This document shows positions 25,755 to 36,500 of a stretch of 64,000 nt of DNA, piece after piece; positions within the stretch are counted from its first letter, which is position 1, and every line of letters starts with the position of its first letter. This DNA comes from Nonlabens sp. YIK11. GTDB lineage: Bacteria > Bacteroidota > Bacteroidia > Flavobacteriales > Flavobacteriaceae. The notes under the pieces are model-generated. The model had not been told where the DNA came from and made no database searches. It saw only the letters and a program-made list of their open reading frames with translations. The stretch is taken from positions 682,001 to 746,000 of the forward strand of contig NZ_LBMJ01000001.1 in assembly GCF_001413925.1 (NCBI RefSeq), given 5' to 3'. A program made the position numbers and the translations under genes.

Positions 25755-27068
25755 CTACAAATCAAACCCGATCTCTACACCTAATTTCATGGCGATCAAT
25801 TTTGTGATGCGCGATTTGATTTCAGGGATCTTGACACTTTCCAATACTGAATTAGCAAATGCAAACATCAAAAGCGCTCTAGCTTCTTTTTTACCTATAC
25901 CACGAGATTGCATGTAGAACATGGCTTCTTCATCCAGTTGTCCTATAGTACAACCGTGTGAACAGCGCACATCATCTGCAAATATTTCCAGTTGCGGCTT
26001 GGCATTTATGGTTGCTTTATCACTAACCAAAATGTTGTTATTCTGCTGGAAGGCATTGATCTTTTGGGCAATCTTATCTACCAGTACCTTACCATTAAAG
26101 ACACCGACAGCGCGATCATCAAAAATCTGTTTGTATTCTTGATAACTCTCACAATTAGGTGCAGTGTGGTGAACTAACGTAGAATGATCCACATGTTGCT
26201 TGTCACCTATTATCGTCACACCATTGAGCAGTGAATTACAGTGCTCGCCCAATTGGAAAAAGTTCAAGTTGTTACGTGTCAAAGCACCGCCAAATGAGAA
26301 CGTGTGCAAACGCACCTCGCTATTGGTTTGTTGCTGCACGTTGGTATGGTCAATAAGGGATGCGCTTTGTTGGTCGTTTTGGATCTTGTAATAATCTACT
26401 AAAGAGCGTTGATCTGCAAAAACCTCAGTGACACTGTTGGTCAGTACGGTGTTTTCAGTCAAACTTTGATGACGCTCTATAATCTGTACTTGTGAATTTT
26501 CACCTACTACCACAAGATTACGTGGTTGGACCATCATAGCAGCCTCACTACCTGTGGAGAAATAAACGATCTCTATTGGTTTATTGACGGCTATGTTTTT
26601 AGGAATATGGATGTATGCACCTTCTCTGGCAAAAGCCGTATTTAGAGACGTCAAACTATCCTTACCTGCTAACTGGTTATAATAAGTTTCAATTATCGGA
26701 GCATACTTTGGATTGTTTAATGTGCTGGACATCAAACACACATCAAATTGCTCGTGTGTGGTTTGCGAAAGCTGTGAACTGTAAACGCCATCAACAAATA
26801 TTACACGATAAGCATCGATTTGATGGATGAGGTACTTTTTGATCTCTGCATAATCCAGCGTCACTTCCTTTTTAGGAAATAGGCTGTAATCTTTATTGAA
26901 AAGCGCTTTTAAGGATGTGTATTTGTAGGCTTCATCTTTACGTAACGGCAGTCCTTTTTCCTCAAAATCAGACAGCGCCTTGTTGCGCAGTTCATGCACA
27001 TAGCTATCTGTATCGACCTCATTTTCAAGGGCCATAAAAGAGGAAAGGATATTATCTTTAAAACTCAT
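25755..27068 (-). CDS. sufD: Fe-S cluster assembly protein SufD
   Basis: 437 residues. SufD joins SufB and SufC in the scaffold that builds Fe-S clusters and is needed for iron delivery. The C-terminal beta-helix region has ADDVRCSHGCTIGQLDEEAMFYMQSRG, the most conserved SufD motif, with KAEARALLMFAF-like helices after it. The weakly conserved N-terminus (about 1-90) is usual for SufD. It lies 103 nt downstream of sufC. Confidence 0.93.
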   Translation of the reverse strand: MSFKDNILSSFMALENEVDTDSYVHELRNKALSDFEEKGLPLRKDEAYKYTSLKALFNKDYSLFPKKEVTLDYAEIKKYLIHQIDAYRVIFVDGVYSSQLSQTTHEQFDVCLMSSTLNNPKYAPIIETYYNQLAGKDSLTSLNTAFAREGAYIHIPKNIAVNKPIEIVYFSTGSEAAMMVQPRNLVVVGENSQVQIIERHQSLTENTVLTNSVTEVFADQRSLVDYYKIQNDQQSASLIDHTNVQQQTNSEVRLHTFSFGGALTRNNLNFFQLGEHCNSLLNGVTIIGDKQHVDHSTLVHHTAPNCESYQEYKQIFDDRAVGVFNGKVLVDKIAQKINAFQQNNNILVSDKATINAKPQLEIFADDVRCSHGCTIGQLDEEAMFYMQSRGIGKKEARALLMFAFANSVLESVKIPEIKSRITKLIAMKLGVEIGFDL

Positions 27069-27171
27069 ATAGTTTTACTTTTAAGCTGGATGGTGATTTG
27101 GCATTCGCTCCTCACTATTGGTAGACAGCAAAGCGAAAAAAACAAAATCATCAAAGCTTTACTTATTCAAT

Positions 27172-27924
27172 CTATGCTTCTACTTCTTCTTTGATCCAGT
27201 CGTAACCGCGCTCTTCCAACTCGTGCGCCAATTCTTTACCACCAGATTTCACAATGCGCCCATTGAAAAGAACATGTACGTAATCTGGAACGATATAATC
27301 TAGCAAACGCTGGTAGTGAGTAATCACGATAGTTGCATTGTCCTTACTGCGCAATTTGTTGACACCATTAGCAACGATACGTAAAGCATCAATGTCAAGA
27401 CCAGAATCAGTCTCGTCAAGAATGGCCAGTTTAGGCTCTAACATAGCCATCTGGAATACCTCGTTACGTTTCTTTTCACCACCAGAAAAACCTTCATTCA
27501 ATGATCTGGATAGGAATTTGCGATCGATCTCAAGAAGTTCTGACTTCTCGCGTATCATCTTCAACATGTCCTTTGCAGGCATTTCGTCCTTACCTTGAGC
27601 CTTACGTGTCTCATTGATGGCCGTTTTCATGAAGTTGGTAACGCTTACACCAGGAATTTCTACGGGATATTGAAAGGATAGAAAAACGCCTCTGTGCGCT
27701 CTTTCTTCTGGATCCAGCTCTGTGATATCTTCATCATTCATGGAGATTTCACCTTCTGACATTTCATATTCCTCACGACCGGCAATCACGTTTGCTAACG
27801 TAGATTTTCCAGAACCGTTAGGTCCCATGATCGCGTGGACTTCTCCAGCCTTTACCTCTAGATTGATTCCTCTTAATATTTCCTTGCCGTCAATAGTGGC
27901 GTGCAGGTTTTTTACTTTCAACAT
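27172..27924 (-). CDS. sufC: Fe-S cluster assembly ATPase SufC
   Basis: 250 residues, an ABC-type ATPase. Walker A is GPNGSGKSTLA, the signature GFSGGEKKRNE, and Walker B LAILDETDSGLDIDAL, all with SufC-specific wording. It drives conformational change of the SufBCD scaffold. Five nt separate it from the lipoprotein gene upstream, so the two non-suf genes between sufB and sufC are almost certainly on the same transcript. Confidence 0.95.
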   Translation of the reverse strand: MLKVKNLHATIDGKEILRGINLEVKAGEVHAIMGPNGSGKSTLANVIAGREEYEMSEGEISMNDEDITELDPEERAHRGVFLSFQYPVEIPGVSVTNFMKTAINETRKAQGKDEMPAKDMLKMIREKSELLEIDRKFLSRSLNEGFSGGEKKRNEVFQMAMLEPKLAILDETDSGLDIDALRIVANGVNKLRSKDNATIVITHYQRLLDYIVPDYVHVLFNGRIVKSGGKELAHELEERGYDWIKEEVEA

Positions 27925-27929
27925 ATCTG

Positions 27930-28334
27930 TTAGTTATCTTCTTGTTCTTGCGCTTGAATCACACTGGATGATTTTGATTTGCGCACTTCTATAATTTTAT
28001 CAATGACCAGCATTTGATCCCAGCCTTCGCCGGTTTCTGCTTTTAGTGGATTGGGAACTAGTTCGCCAGTCACAACTACTTGCACCATATCGTATGGTGT
28101 TCTTTGAAACTCTTTTGCCTTGCTGGCCAGCTCTGTTACCTTTTCGTCAATTTTCACCGCATAGATATCGTCGCTGGTGGACAATACCGCCGCATCTGCT
28201 AGGTAGATGAAATCGCCTTTGTATCGTGGCTCATCATAGGTAAGCACGTTTTCTTTTGTACTTTTTGGTTCAGATTCATTTTTGCAACCTACCAGTAGCC
28301 CGATGCAGAAGAGTGAAAGGAGAAGGCTTCTCAT
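27930..28334 (-). CDS. Lipoprotein of unknown function in the suf operon
   Basis: 134 residues with a lipoprotein signal (LLVGCKN, Cys about 17). The mature part carries one small beta-rich domain (DIYAVKIDEKVTELASK, then VQVVVTGELVPNP and MLVIDKIIEVRKS), reminiscent of an OB-like domain as at the end of NlpE-type lipoproteins; this is a weak resemblance. Its start overlaps the stop of the lactonase-like gene by 1 nt. Confidence 0.6.
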   Translation of the reverse strand: MRSLLLSLFCIGLLVGCKNESEPKSTKENVLTYDEPRYKGDFIYLADAAVLSTSDDIYAVKIDEKVTELASKAKEFQRTPYDMVQVVVTGELVPNPLKAETGEGWDQMLVIDKIIEVRKSKSSSVIQAQEQEDN

Positions 28335-29230
28335 TACTTAAGCGGTGTTTTGGCGACTGTATTTTTGAAGTCATCTAGGTCATGTTGTATAATGACTGTT
28401 GCGTTTTTCGCTTTCGCGAAAGCTTCAAACTCTTCAATACTTTGCTTACTCTCTGGAATGTCATAGTTAAATTGTGGAACTACAGCATCCTCGCGGTTTT
28501 GCTCAAAGTGGTACGTGTCACCTGATAATAGGGTCGGGCCAGATTCCTTTAAGCTAAGGAATAGCGCTTGGTGTCCTGCGGTGTGACCTGGAAAGGATTT
28601 AACAACCACACTACCGTCGTTGAAGATATCAAAGTCTCCATTAAGTACCTGCGTATCTTTCAACTCGCTAAATGAATCTGGAGCATAAAATGCATTGCCT
28701 TTGATGGCGTCGCTATTGATAAAATCCAGCTCAGTTTGTTGTACTAACCATTTTGCATTTGGGAAGTTGTTTGCAGCACCAGTGTGATCAAAGTGTACGT
28801 GAGAGAAAGCAATCATGTCAATATCCGCTGGAGTTAATCCAACCGACTTTAATTGATCAACAATTTTCTCACTACGTGAAATGGTAAACGCGTCACCTTC
28901 TGGAGTGACATCGCCTTGACCTACAAGTCCTTCTGGAAGACCTGTGTCCCATAATAAAGTTCCTTCTGGATGCTGTATGATATAAAACGGTGCCGCTAGT
29001 TGGATGGATTCTCCTTCATAACGATCACCTTCAGAGAACATGACTTTTTGTTTTGCCAAAACACTACCACCATCAAAAATGTGGAGTTTTACTTCTGGTA
29101 GATTGGCAAGGCTATCTTGCTGGGCTGCCTCAGCCTCTGCATTTGCCATTCCTTCTTCAAATCCTTTTTTAAAGTCGTTACATGAGGTAAGCAACAATAC
29201 TGTCGCAAGGATGTAAACTATGTTTTTCAT
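28334..29230 (-). CDS. Metallo-beta-lactamase-fold lipoprotein (lactonase-like)
   Basis: 298 residues with a lipoprotein signal (LLTSCND, Cys about 17). The MBL metal motif is complete: SHVHFDHTGAA, then PGHTAGHQALFL, then LSGDTYHFE, plus a late histidine (IIQHDLDD). The whole resembles AiiA/AttM-type N-acyl-homoserine lactonases, although the true substrate may be another ester or lactone. Lipid anchoring puts it in the periplasm or outer membrane. It sits between sufB and sufC. A palindrome copy encodes EAFAKAK near the C-terminus. Confidence 0.8.
   Translation of the reverse strand: MKNIVYILATVLLLTSCNDFKKGFEEGMANAEAEAAQQDSLANLPEVKLHIFDGGSVLAKQKVMFSEGDRYEGESIQLAAPFYIIQHPEGTLLWDTGLPEGLVGQGDVTPEGDAFTISRSEKIVDQLKSVGLTPADIDMIAFSHVHFDHTGAANNFPNAKWLVQQTELDFINSDAIKGNAFYAPDSFSELKDTQVLNGDFDIFNDGSVVVKSFPGHTAGHQALFLSLKESGPTLLSGDTYHFEQNREDAVVPQFNYDIPESKQSIEEFEAFAKAKNATVIIQHDLDDFKNTVAKTPLK
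28409..28423. repeat. Iterated palindrome copy 9 (15 of 16 core bases)
   Basis: CGCTTTCGCGAAAGC inside the lactonase-like gene, read as Ala-Phe-Ala-Lys-Ala on the minus strand (last Ala codon begins GCT rather than GCG on the mirrored side). Confidence 0.9.
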
Positions 29231-29271
29231 TGTTTTTGGTTTTTTGATTGATTTTAAATGATTGGAACCTT

Positions 29272-30720
29272 CTATCCTACAGATCCTTCTAGACTTATTT
29301 CCAGTAGTTTTTGTGCTTCTACGGCAAACTCCATCGGTAGCTTATTCAATACTTCTTTTGAGAAGCCATTGACGATAAGGGCAATTGCTTTTTCAGTATC
29401 GATACCACGCTGGTTGCAGTAGAAAATCTGGTCTTCACCTATTTTACTGGTCGTTGCCTCGTGTTCTACTTTAGCACTGTTGTTTTTAGTCTCGATATAT
29501 GGGAATGTATGCGCACCACACTCATTACCCATCAACAAACTATCACATTGTGAAAAGTTACGGGCATTACTGGCTCTTGAGTTGATTTGTACTAGGCCAC
29601 GATAAGAGTTTTGCGATTTACCGGCACTGATACCTTTTGAGATAATCGTAGACTTGGTGTTTTTACCAATGTGCGTCATCTTGGTTCCCGTATCTGCCTG
29701 CTGGAAGTTGTTGGTTACCGCGATAGAGTAGAATTCCCCAACGCTGTTGTCACCTTTTAAAATACAACTTGGATATTTCCATGTGATGGCACTACCAGTT
29801 TCTACTTGTGTCCAAGAGATCTTGGCGTTTTTCTCGCAAATACCACGCTTGGTTACAAAATTGTAGACGCCACCTTTTCCTTCTTTGTTTCCTGGATACC
29901 AGTTTTGTACGGTAGAGTATTTGATCTCTGCATCATCAAGGGCAATCAATTCCACACAAGCCGCGTGTAATTGGTTTTCATCGCGCGATGGTGCGGTACA
30001 ACCTTCTAGGTAACTTACATAACTACCTTCATCTGCCACTACCAGGGTTCTTTCAAATTGTCCTGTTCCCGCTTGATTGATACGGAAGTAAGTGCTCAAT
30101 TCCATAGGACAACGTACGCCTTTAGGAATGTAACAGAAAGAACCATCAGAGAATACGGCGGCATTCAATGAGGCATAGTAATTATCTTTTTGCGGGATCA
30201 CGGTTCCCAAGTATTTCTTCACCAATTCTGGATGCTCTTGAATAGCTTCAGAAATGGAGCAGAAGATGATGCCTTTTTCAGCAAGTGTTTTCTTAAAGGT
30301 CGTCGCTACAGAAACTGAATCCATCACGATATCTACCGCTACACCAGCAAGCATTTTTTGCTCATCAATAGAAATACCCAATCTTTTAAAAGTATCCAGT
30401 AATTCTGGATCAACCTCGTCAAGACTTTCATATTTCGGTTTCTTACTAGGTGCAGAATAGTAGGAAATGGCTTGTAAGTCTGGCTTTTCATAAGTCACGT
30501 TTGCCCATTCTGGCTCGTGCATGCTTACAAAGTGGCGATATGCCTCAAGTCTCCATTCTGTCATCCATTGTGGCTCATTCTTCTTGGCGCTTATCATGCG
30601 CACCACATCTTCACTTAAGCCTACGGGAATGGTGTCAGATTCAATATCTGTATAGAATCCATACTCGTACTCCTTGGTCTCGAGTTCTTTTTGTAATTCT
30701 TCTTCAGTATATTTTGCCAT
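29272..30720 (-). CDS. sufB: Fe-S cluster assembly protein SufB
   Basis: 482 residues, full length. SufB is the scaffold subunit on which the cluster forms. Conserved segments include [40 protein letters not shown], and the C-terminal [19 protein letters not shown] with cysteines used in assembly. It lies 114 nt downstream of sufA, with palindrome copy 10 in between. Confidence 0.95.
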   Translation of the reverse strand: MAKYTEEELQKELETKEYEYGFYTDIESDTIPVGLSEDVVRMISAKKNEPQWMTEWRLEAYRHFVSMHEPEWANVTYEKPDLQAISYYSAPSKKPKYESLDEVDPELLDTFKRLGISIDEQKMLAGVAVDIVMDSVSVATTFKKTLAEKGIIFCSISEAIQEHPELVKKYLGTVIPQKDNYYASLNAAVFSDGSFCYIPKGVRCPMELSTYFRINQAGTGQFERTLVVADEGSYVSYLEGCTAPSRDENQLHAACVELIALDDAEIKYSTVQNWYPGNKEGKGGVYNFVTKRGICEKNAKISWTQVETGSAITWKYPSCILKGDNSVGEFYSIAVTNNFQQADTGTKMTHIGKNTKSTIISKGISAGKSQNSYRGLVQINSRASNARNFSQCDSLLMGNECGAHTFPYIETKNNSAKVEHEATTSKIGEDQIFYCNQRGIDTEKAIALIVNGFSKEVLNKLPMEFAVEAQKLLEISLEGSVG

Positions 30721-30798
30721 AATCTGTTGCTTGTTTTAAGTCCAAAACCAGGACCTAGGTGCTATTCATTGTTTTGCCTGATAGCTTAAGGCGTGTTT

Positions 30799-30814
30799 CG
30801 CTTTCGCGAAAGCG
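30799..30814. repeat. Iterated palindrome copy 10 (perfect core)
   Basis: Perfect core with AACTC flank in the sufA-sufB gap, 20 nt after the sufA stop. Confidence 0.95.
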
Positions 30815-30834
30815 AACTCATTCTACTTCTATTG

Positions 30835-31164
30835 TTATAGAGAAAAGCTTTCTCCACATCCACAGGTGCGTTGCGCGTTGGGATTATTAAAAACAAAACC
30901 CTTACCGTTTAAACCACCACTAAATTCTAGGGTCGTTCCTACTAGATACAGAAAGCTGCGCTTGTCTACAACGATGCGTACCTGGTTATCTTCAAATATT
31001 TTGTCAGTCTCAACGGTATTTTTATCAAAGGTCAAATCATAGGACAGACCGCTGCAACCGCCACTCTTGACGCCCACACGAACAAAATCCTTGTCGATGG
31101 AATAACCTTCCTCACTCATGAGCGAGGTCAGTTTGTTTTTTGCTGTTTCAGAAACATTAATCAT
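30835..31164 (-). CDS. sufA: A-type Fe-S carrier protein (SufA/IscA family)
   Basis: 109 residues, one HesB/IscA domain. The three cluster-binding cysteines are in SGGCSGLSYDL and the C-terminal RTCGCGESFSL. It carries clusters from the SufBCD scaffold to target proteins. First gene of the suf locus, with a TATCTTTG -7 box 27 nt upstream. It is divergent from thiL. Confidence 0.93.
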   Translation of the reverse strand: MINVSETAKNKLTSLMSEEGYSIDKDFVRVGVKSGGCSGLSYDLTFDKNTVETDKIFEDNQVRIVVDKRSFLYLVGTTLEFSGGLNGKGFVFNNPNAQRTCGCGESFSL

Positions 31165-31191
31165 ATTACTAATTGATTAAATAAATGTGTA

Positions 31192-31199
31192 CAAAGATA
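31192..31199 (-). promoter_or_regulatory. Predicted -7 promoter element of the suf locus
   Basis: TATCTTTG on the minus strand, 27 nt before the sufA ATG. Confidence 0.5.
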
Positions 31200-31315
31200 C
31201 GATACAAACAGCGGTAAACGCTAGGATGCAATGATAATCTCATATGGTAGTATGTGCAAAGACTATGCCTATGAATGCACTTGTCAGATCGTTAGTCCAT
31301 CCCGAATCATAATTG

Positions 31316-31323
31316 TAATTTTG
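31316..31323 (+). promoter_or_regulatory. Predicted -7 promoter element of thiL, almost touching the start codon
   Basis: TAATTTTG ends 4 nt before the thiL ATG at 31328. Transcription from it would begin at or next to the A of ATG, giving a leaderless or nearly leaderless mRNA. Confidence 0.45.
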
Positions 31324-31327
31324 TAGC

Positions 31328-32371
31328 ATGATTGAAGATAAAAATCCCTTAAGAACACCGATTGAGCAACTGGGCGAATTCGGTTTGATAGACCATATTA
31401 CCAAGAACTTTGCGACCCAAAATGCCGGAACCGTAAAAGCCATAGGCGACGATGCGGCCGTCATCAAGCACGATAAGCACACGGTTGTCACAACAGATAT
31501 GCTGGTGGAAGGCATCCACTTTGATTTAAGTTATGTGCCTCTCAAGCATTTGGGTTATAAAGCAGTGATGGTCAATTTGTCAGATGTCTATGCCATGAAT
31601 GCCATCGCGACACAAGTGACGGTTTCCATTGCCATTTCCAACCGTTTTCCTGTAGAAGCGGTAGAAGAATTGTACGACGGTATCGCACTGGCTTGTCAAA
31701 ATTATGGTGTCGACCTTATAGGTGGTGATACCACGGCCAGCAACAGTGGTTTGATCATTTCAGTAACTGCGCTGGGAGAACAGGAATCTGACAAGATCGT
31801 ATATAGATCTGGTGCTAGCGATGGTGATTTACTGGTAGTTTCTGGCGATGTAGGTGCGGCTTATATGGGATTGCAAATCCTAGAGCGTGAGAAAGCAGTT
31901 TTTAAAGCAAACCCAAATAGCCAGCCAGATATCGAGGCGTACAGTTATTTGATTGAGCGTCAACTCAAACCTGAGGCTAGAAAGGATATTCCTAAATTGT
32001 TGGAAGAGCTGGATGTGTTACCTACCAGCATGATTGATGTTAGTGATGGCTTAAGCTCTGAAATAATTCACTTGTGCAAGCAATCTGGTGTTGGGATGAA
32101 AATCTATGAGGATAAAATCCCATTGGACCCAACAGTCATTAGTTCTTGTGAAGAATTCAATCTGGATAGTACTACCGTGGCTTTGAGTGGTGGCGAGGAT
32201 TATGAGCTGTTGTTTACTGTGAAGCAGGAAGATTTCCCTAAGATTAAAGCAAATCCTAACCTTTCCATCATCGGGCACGTTTTACCGCAAAGCGATGGTA
32301 TACATCTGGTCACGCGAGGCGGCGAGCAGGTTGCCATTAAAGCAATGGGATGGAATAGCTTTGAAAGCTAG
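31328..32371 (+). CDS. thiL: Thiamine-monophosphate kinase
   Basis: 347 residues. It phosphorylates thiamine monophosphate to the cofactor TPP. ThiL motifs are present: GDDAAVI near the N-terminus (magnesium and phosphate site), TDMLVEGIHFDL, LIGGDTTAS, and the C-terminal MIDVSDGLSSEI and LSGGEDYELLF. The length is normal. The gene overlaps the convergent zinc-ribbon gene by 4 nt. Together with the TPP-controlled receptor at 52.1 kb it suggests a cell that can use thiamine phosphates. Confidence 0.95.
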   Translation: MIEDKNPLRTPIEQLGEFGLIDHITKNFATQNAGTVKAIGDDAAVIKHDKHTVVTTDMLVEGIHFDLSYVPLKHLGYKAVMVNLSDVYAMNAIATQVTVSIAISNRFPVEAVEELYDGIALACQNYGVDLIGGDTTASNSGLIISVTALGEQESDKIVYRSGASDGDLLVVSGDVGAAYMGLQILEREKAVFKANPNSQPDIEAYSYLIERQLKPEARKDIPKLLEELDVLPTSMIDVSDGLSSEIIHLCKQSGVGMKIYEDKIPLDPTVISSCEEFNLDSTTVALSGGEDYELLFTVKQEDFPKIKANPNLSIIGHVLPQSDGIHLVTRGGEQVAIKAMGWNSFES

Positions 32372-32616
32372 GCCGCTTTTGCCTTTTGAATAATTCTAGC
32401 TGGGCGACCGGCTTTTTTACGCGCCAGCTGTGCTAGTGACTTGTTGATACGCTCATAAATGTCATTAAGCGGTACGGTCTCACCATAGATATTGTTAGTA
32501 ACTTGCTTGTTGCATTTGGTGCAACACCATTCATTAACGCGATCATTGACCACGTGTGATATTTCCATTTGATGCCCAGAAATGGAGCAGACCAGACGCT
32601 TAAAGGGGTTTTGCAT
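32368..32616 (-). CDS. Small zinc-ribbon-like protein
   Basis: 82 residues. Two metal-ligand pairs are spaced like a zinc ribbon: CSISGH near the N-terminus and CCTKC about 20 residues later. The C-terminal part is basic (LARKKAGRPARIIQKAKAA). This resembles small phage or chromosomal proteins of the DUF1660 type, but with no phage genes around. Could bind nucleic acid. It overlaps thiL by 4 nt tail to tail. Confidence 0.6.
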   Translation of the reverse strand: MQNPFKRLVCSISGHQMEISHVVNDRVNEWCCTKCNKQVTNNIYGETVPLNDIYERINKSLAQLARKKAGRPARIIQKAKAA

Positions 32617-32695
32617 GTGTCGTATTTTTGGGGTTGAACGTAATTCAGATTTAAAAGGATTGTTAAATCTAGAGAAAGTTATTCACAAAACACGT

Positions 32696-33466
32696 TTAAC
32701 GAACTGTTTTTTCGACCAACTGCAATTTTATAATCTCGTCTGGATGTGTGAGCAAACTCATATGTCCTGATTCCAGCTTATAGTTTATAGCTTTTAATTT
32801 TTCTATTTCCACTTCAATGATAGCTGGTCGTATGATCTCATCACGTAAACCGTATATGTACTGTAGTGGGATGGAAGTGTCTTCGAGAATAGGCAAATAC
32901 GATGGTCTATCTCTCATAGCAAGGAGAGCATTACTAATGCTAGCCATGGAAATACGAGCTGCCTGTTGTTTCATGGATTCGATTTCTGCTTTGTACATTT
33001 CCCTTTCAGTCTCGGTGAAAAGATTGGAAATGGCCATTTTAGTAAATGCCTGTGGATATTTCTGGATCAATTTTAAGGATCTGTCGCGCTGCTCCACACG
33101 ACTGGCAGAATCATTTGTCGCGCAACTGTTGATTAATGTGAGTGACAGAAGCTTTGAAGGGTACGCTTTCGCGAAAGCGCAACCCACATAGCCGCCCATG
33201 CTATGACCCACAAAGTGAATTTCGTCAACAGCATGTTGCAACAATACCTGATGGATCTCTTGAGCCAAATCATCTACCGTGTATTTCATCTCACAAGAAT
33301 TGTCGCCATGACCCGGCAACTCCAACAGCAGTATTTGATACGACTCTTTGTAATGCTCGACCAACCTGTTCCATTGATCGCTGCTTCCTAAAAAGCCGTG
33401 AAGGAATAGGATAGTTGGTGCATTATTAACAATGAGTTGAGTGGAAAGTAGTCTTTCATAATTCAT
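32696..33466 (-). CDS. Alpha/beta-hydrolase
   Basis: 256 residues, standard size. FLHGFLGSSDQW forms the oxyanion region, VGHSMGGYVG holds the nucleophilic serine near residue 91, and a late histidine in SGHMSLLTHPDE completes the triad. Esterase or carbon-carbon hydrolase; substrate unknown. A palindrome copy encodes the strand-helix junction CAFAKAYPSK right after the nucleophile elbow, replacing residues that fit the family well. Confidence 0.85.
   Translation of the reverse strand: MNYERLLSTQLIVNNAPTILFLHGFLGSSDQWNRLVEHYKESYQILLLELPGHGDNSCEMKYTVDDLAQEIHQVLLQHAVDEIHFVGHSMGGYVGCAFAKAYPSKLLSLTLINSCATNDSASRVEQRDRSLKLIQKYPQAFTKMAISNLFTETEREMYKAEIESMKQQAARISMASISNALLAMRDRPSYLPILEDTSIPLQYIYGLRDEIIRPAIIEVEIEKLKAINYKLESGHMSLLTHPDEIIKLQLVEKTVR
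33164..33179. repeat. Iterated palindrome copy 11 (perfect core)
   Basis: Perfect core inside the alpha/beta-hydrolase gene, read as Ala-Phe-Ala-Lys-Ala on the minus strand. Confidence 0.95.
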
Positions 33467-33582
33467 ACTGAAGGAATTATATCAGCGAAATTATTGATTC
33501 TGGAACTGTGTTCTAAATTATCAATTCAATTTCTTATAACTATATTTATAAATAGATATATCCATTTACGATACTGAATGCT

Positions 33583-36500
33583 ATGAAGTACTTTTTCACA
33601 GTAATTTTTTTTTTAATATCCTACTTGATTTTTGCTCAAAACGAGTGGGAGCAATTATACCCTGATATATTTCCAGGTAAAATCATTTTGGTAGATCATC
33701 TAAATGAAAGCCAAAGTATCGTTGTTACTGCCAATGAATTTTATAAATCATTTGATTCTGGTGAGACTTGGGTTATGATGAAACGATTTACTGGTTCTAA
33801 TTTTTCCAGTGCATCAATAGTTGATAATACAATCGTATTGTTCGGAGGATCCCGCATTTTCATTTCTGGGGATGATGGTAGTACTTGGGAATCTAAAAAC
33901 ACTGGAAATTCTTCCTTCGATGCCAAATTCAATATGGTTAATAAAAATCTATTTTATGTTACAAATGGTTATAGTTACTTCGTAACAAAAAATGGAGGGG
34001 ATAGTTGGACTGAAAAGGAAGTAGGAAGTGACACGTACATTTCACAATTATATTTTGTAAACGACAAATTAGGTTTTGCTCTGCTTCGTGAAGGGTCAAT
34101 CCTTAAGTCAGAAGATGGTGGGGTCACTTGGGAAAATGTCTTAAACGTCCCTGAAACTTCAGTTTCCAATACAGCGATTAAATTTTACAATCCAAATTTT
34201 GGCATCCTTTCAACAAATGGTAAGGTTTTTAATACCAATAATGGTGGCCAAAGTTGGGATTTGATGCAAAATGCTAATCACAATTTTTCTGATATTTATT
34301 TTCTTAGTGAAAACGAATTTTTTTTAATTAATCCAGATATTCATTATTCTCAAGACGGTGGACGAACTTTTATCTCCGAAATAAGTTTATATAATAATGT
34401 CAATAGCATAGATTACCAAAAAGGATCTGGATTTATTGCTGGCGGTGATAAAAAATCCTTAGCAATATCTTCAAATGGAGTTGATTGGGAATTGAAGTTT
34501 ATTGGTAGTCCTAATTTCAAAAACCTTGTAATGTTTGATAATTATACCGGTTATCACATTAACAATGGAAAACTTTATAAATCTATTGATGGCGGTTTTG
34601 CATGGGTCAGGATGACTGAGGCAAATCCAAATTTCAATCAAACAAATGCAATCCATGAAGCATCTTTCATTAGTGTAGAAGTAGGTTATGCTAGAAAAGG
34701 AGATCATGAAATTATTAAAACTATTGATGGTGGTTTAACATGGAGCCGCTATTTTTTTGAGTCTAATGGGTCGATAACTTACTTGAAAGCTATTGGTAAC
34801 GATAATATAATCATCAGCGGTAAGAATACTCAAAGGGAAAAATACTCTAAGATTATTTTCAATGACGGACAAGATTTTGAGATAGTCAGTGACAATATTT
34901 TTATAAAAATAGAATGGCTAACCGATCAACTAGGTTTTGCTATTGAGGCTGATGAACAAGTATTATACCGAACCATTGACTCGGGTAAATCTTGGCAAAA
35001 AATATCAAATACTATTATGACTAACATAAAATCATTCGATTTTGTTGATGACTTAATAGGCTACGCTGGAACTAATGATGGTGATTTGTGGAAAACTATC
35101 AATGGTGGTAATCAATGGGAATTGATTAATCAATTTCAAAATGAAATCATTAATGACATCGAATTTTTGGATGACAAAATGGGTTTTTTTACATCTAACA
35201 AAACTAGATATACTCTTGATGGTGGTTTGAACTTTGCCAGTTTAACAACTGGTAGTAAAACATTGCAAATCGTTGGCGATTATTTATATGGAACGGCTGA
35301 TCGCATTTTGCGACTGGATTTGAACGAAATTCATTTTGAACTTATAACCGATCAAACAACAGATCAGAGCAGTACTCAAGCATCAATTAAAGCATATGCA
35401 AGCGGTCCTTTAATCAATCCAAATGAACTTAGTCTAGAGTATTCTGCAAATGGTGTTACTTATATACCAGTTGATTCTTTAGAACAGTCCATTACACCTA
35501 TCACAAACGGTGAGTTTAAAGTTGAATCTAATTTGAAGCAACTCAACCCTAGCACTACCTATTACTATAGATTAAAATGTAATATTAATGGGAAGTTTTA
35601 CTATAGTAAAATCAAATCTTTCAAAACCGAAAAAGATGTTGAAATCGAATTAATCAGTGTAGAAACTTTTTATGATTACATTGGGTTAAATTATAGCATC
35701 ACAAGTTCTGATTATTCAGTCGAGGATCTTAGATTAATCTACTCCTCAAATAGTGAAGGCAATGATGGGTCAATTATTCCAACTATTAATTCGATTTCTG
35801 CTGAACAAACTACATCTCAAATAACTTTTGTCAACAACCTGATTCCTAATACTAATTATTATTTGAGATTAGCTGGCTATATTAACGGTAATTATTTTGA
35901 ATCAGATTATTATACAGTAAGAACACTAAGCGCAATTGATTTCCAAATCACCTCAATAGAAGAAGACCCCAACTTTATTACAATAAATGGAACTGTGAAG
36001 CCATGGTTCAGAGATGCCTCTAATATTACTTTAGAATATGGCGATAATTTTTTTAATAATACTACGGTCGGAAATATAAACAATGTGGAAAGCGGTTTGA
36101 TTTCAAATATAAAGTTCAACATACCAAGATTAGACAACGATGTTTTATATAAGTTTAGATTGCGCGCAACTCTTGATGGTAAATTATTCTACTCTGAAAT
36201 TAGTAAAATTATCCTAGGTCAGGATCGTTGGCTTATCAATGGTAAAAATGATTTTTCATTGTTAAGCAGTCCTGTTTTGGAAATGTTGGGGTACAGCAAG
36301 AATGATAAATTTAATTCAATTGGAATTAACTACGGCGAGGACACCACAATGAAGAATAATATTGAATTTGATATATCCAATCAACCAACGAACGGTTTCT
36401 TAAATAAGAAATTCCATTTATACAATATCAAACAGGACCATCAATATTACTATCAATTTTACGCAATAGATGCAGCTAGGAGAACTCAAATTCAATCAGC

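Noticed and set aside
28334..29230. Lactonase-like enzyme as proof of quorum quenching
   Set aside because: The metal motif is shared by many MBL hydrolases; no quorum-sensing gene is nearby and the substrate is unknown.
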